From positions 1 to 11,961 of the forward strand of contig SCST01000699.1 of NCBI GenBank assembly GCA_004299465.1: 11,961 nucleotides of DNA, given 5' to 3'. This DNA is from Methylovulum sp. (GTDB lineage: Bacteria > Pseudomonadota > Gammaproteobacteria > Methylococcales > Methylomonadaceae). The position numbers and the translations under genes are program-made. The notes beneath the pieces were generated by a model. That model did not search any database and was not told the DNA's origin. It saw only the letters and a program-made list of their open reading frames with translations. Positions 11,567 through 11,961 of this stretch are shown piece by piece; the first letter of the stretch is position 1; each line of letters opens with the position of its first letter.

Positions 11567-11961
11567 TTAGACGAACAGCCAGGCTATTGCGGCATACCTG
11601 CCCAATTTGCCTAGTAATATGACCAGGCAGGCCGGTAACCAGGGCAAATTCAGCCAGCCACCGGCAAAACATAAGGCGTCGCCGATAACAGGCAGCCAGC
11701 TGAAAAAAAGCGTCCAGAGTCCTCTTTTTCTTACGAAAGCGAGCGCTTTTTGTCTTTTTTCAGGCAACAATACGGCAGCCGGCAATTTTTTTGCCGCTAA
11801 GACGCCTAAGCCCCATGTTGTCATGGCGCCTAAGGTATTGCCCAGGGTCGCAATGATAAGCAATTGGGCGATAGGGTAATGCGCCGCCGAAACCATATAA
11901 GCCAGGACGGCTTCGGAACCGCCGGGAGCAATCGTAGAGGATATAAATGCGCTGATAAACA
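11567..11961 (-). CDS. YqaA/DedA-type membrane protein, 5' end cut by window edge
   Basis: The reading frame is open to the right window edge, beyond the internal Met at 11896, with upstream residues FISAFISSTIAPGGSEAVLAY in frame (given here in part: SSTIAPGGSEAVLAY). The Pro-Gly-Gly-Ser-Glu-Ala stretch and the following GNTLGAMTTWGLG and a C-terminal KLGRYAAIAWLFV are typical of the YqaA branch of the SNARE-associated/DedA-like family. These are inner membrane proteins; DedA relatives are linked to lipid carrier transport and envelope integrity, but the YqaA branch has no settled function. The visible 131 residues end at the TAA at 11569-11567. It is the first visible gene of the minus-strand group that ends with radC. 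Confidence 0.75.
   Translation of the reverse strand, partial: FISAFISSTIAPGGSEAVLAYMVSAAHYPIAQLLIIATLGNTLGAMTTWGLGVLAAKKLPAAVLLPEKRQKALAFVRKRGLWTLFFSWLPVIGDALCFAGGWLNLPWLPACLVILLGKLGRYAAIAWLFV

Overview
The window looks like accessory DNA in a gammaproteobacterium. Gene content (radC, a YqaA-type protein, a Tat-exported superoxide-reductase-like protein) and the many REP-like hairpins, including a GTAGGAGCGGC type, would fit a methanotroph of the Methylococcales. That taxonomic guess is inference and is not proved by any single gene.

Right flank (about 9500-11961), all on the minus strand: the edge-cut 3' part of a YqaA/DedA-like membrane protein gene, an unrecognised multi-pass membrane protein, a small Tat-signal protein with the full superoxide reductase iron-ligand set, and an intact radC. 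This looks like ordinary chromosome.

Left of radC lies what reads as an integrative element. The last 31 bp of the radC region (9499-9529) recur exactly at 364-394. Just inside the left copy sits a P4-type tyrosine recombinase gene (560-1835), preceded by paired GTACCC motifs that could be arm sites. The integrase carries one frameshift in a T run but otherwise keeps its catalytic set. Cargo from left to right: a class II Fic protein (1970-3127), a complete 1.16-kb IS630-family insertion (3594-4752) with a frameshifted transposase, a 941-residue RTX protein built on seven delta-60 repeats (5092-7917) behind a good sigma70-like promoter, a small membrane protein (8070-8555), and a block of REP-like hairpins (8626-8794).

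The repeat at the two ends is much longer than the 31-bp core. It continues outward/leftward for about 394 bp and includes a gene for a small exported two-cysteine protein plus a 44-bp hairpin. So a second copy of the element's right end lies at the left edge of the window. Either the element carries a copy of the radC downstream flank, or two related elements sit in tandem in the radC 3' end. The hairpin differs between copies by five compensatory base-pair changes and an inverted loop, while the flanks are about 96% identical. The small protein differs mainly by amino-acid-changing substitutions.

The strongest leads are this radC-site element with its duplicated end module, the covarying hairpin, and the exported superoxide-reductase-like protein that lacks the usual Glu-Lys pair next to its first iron ligand.
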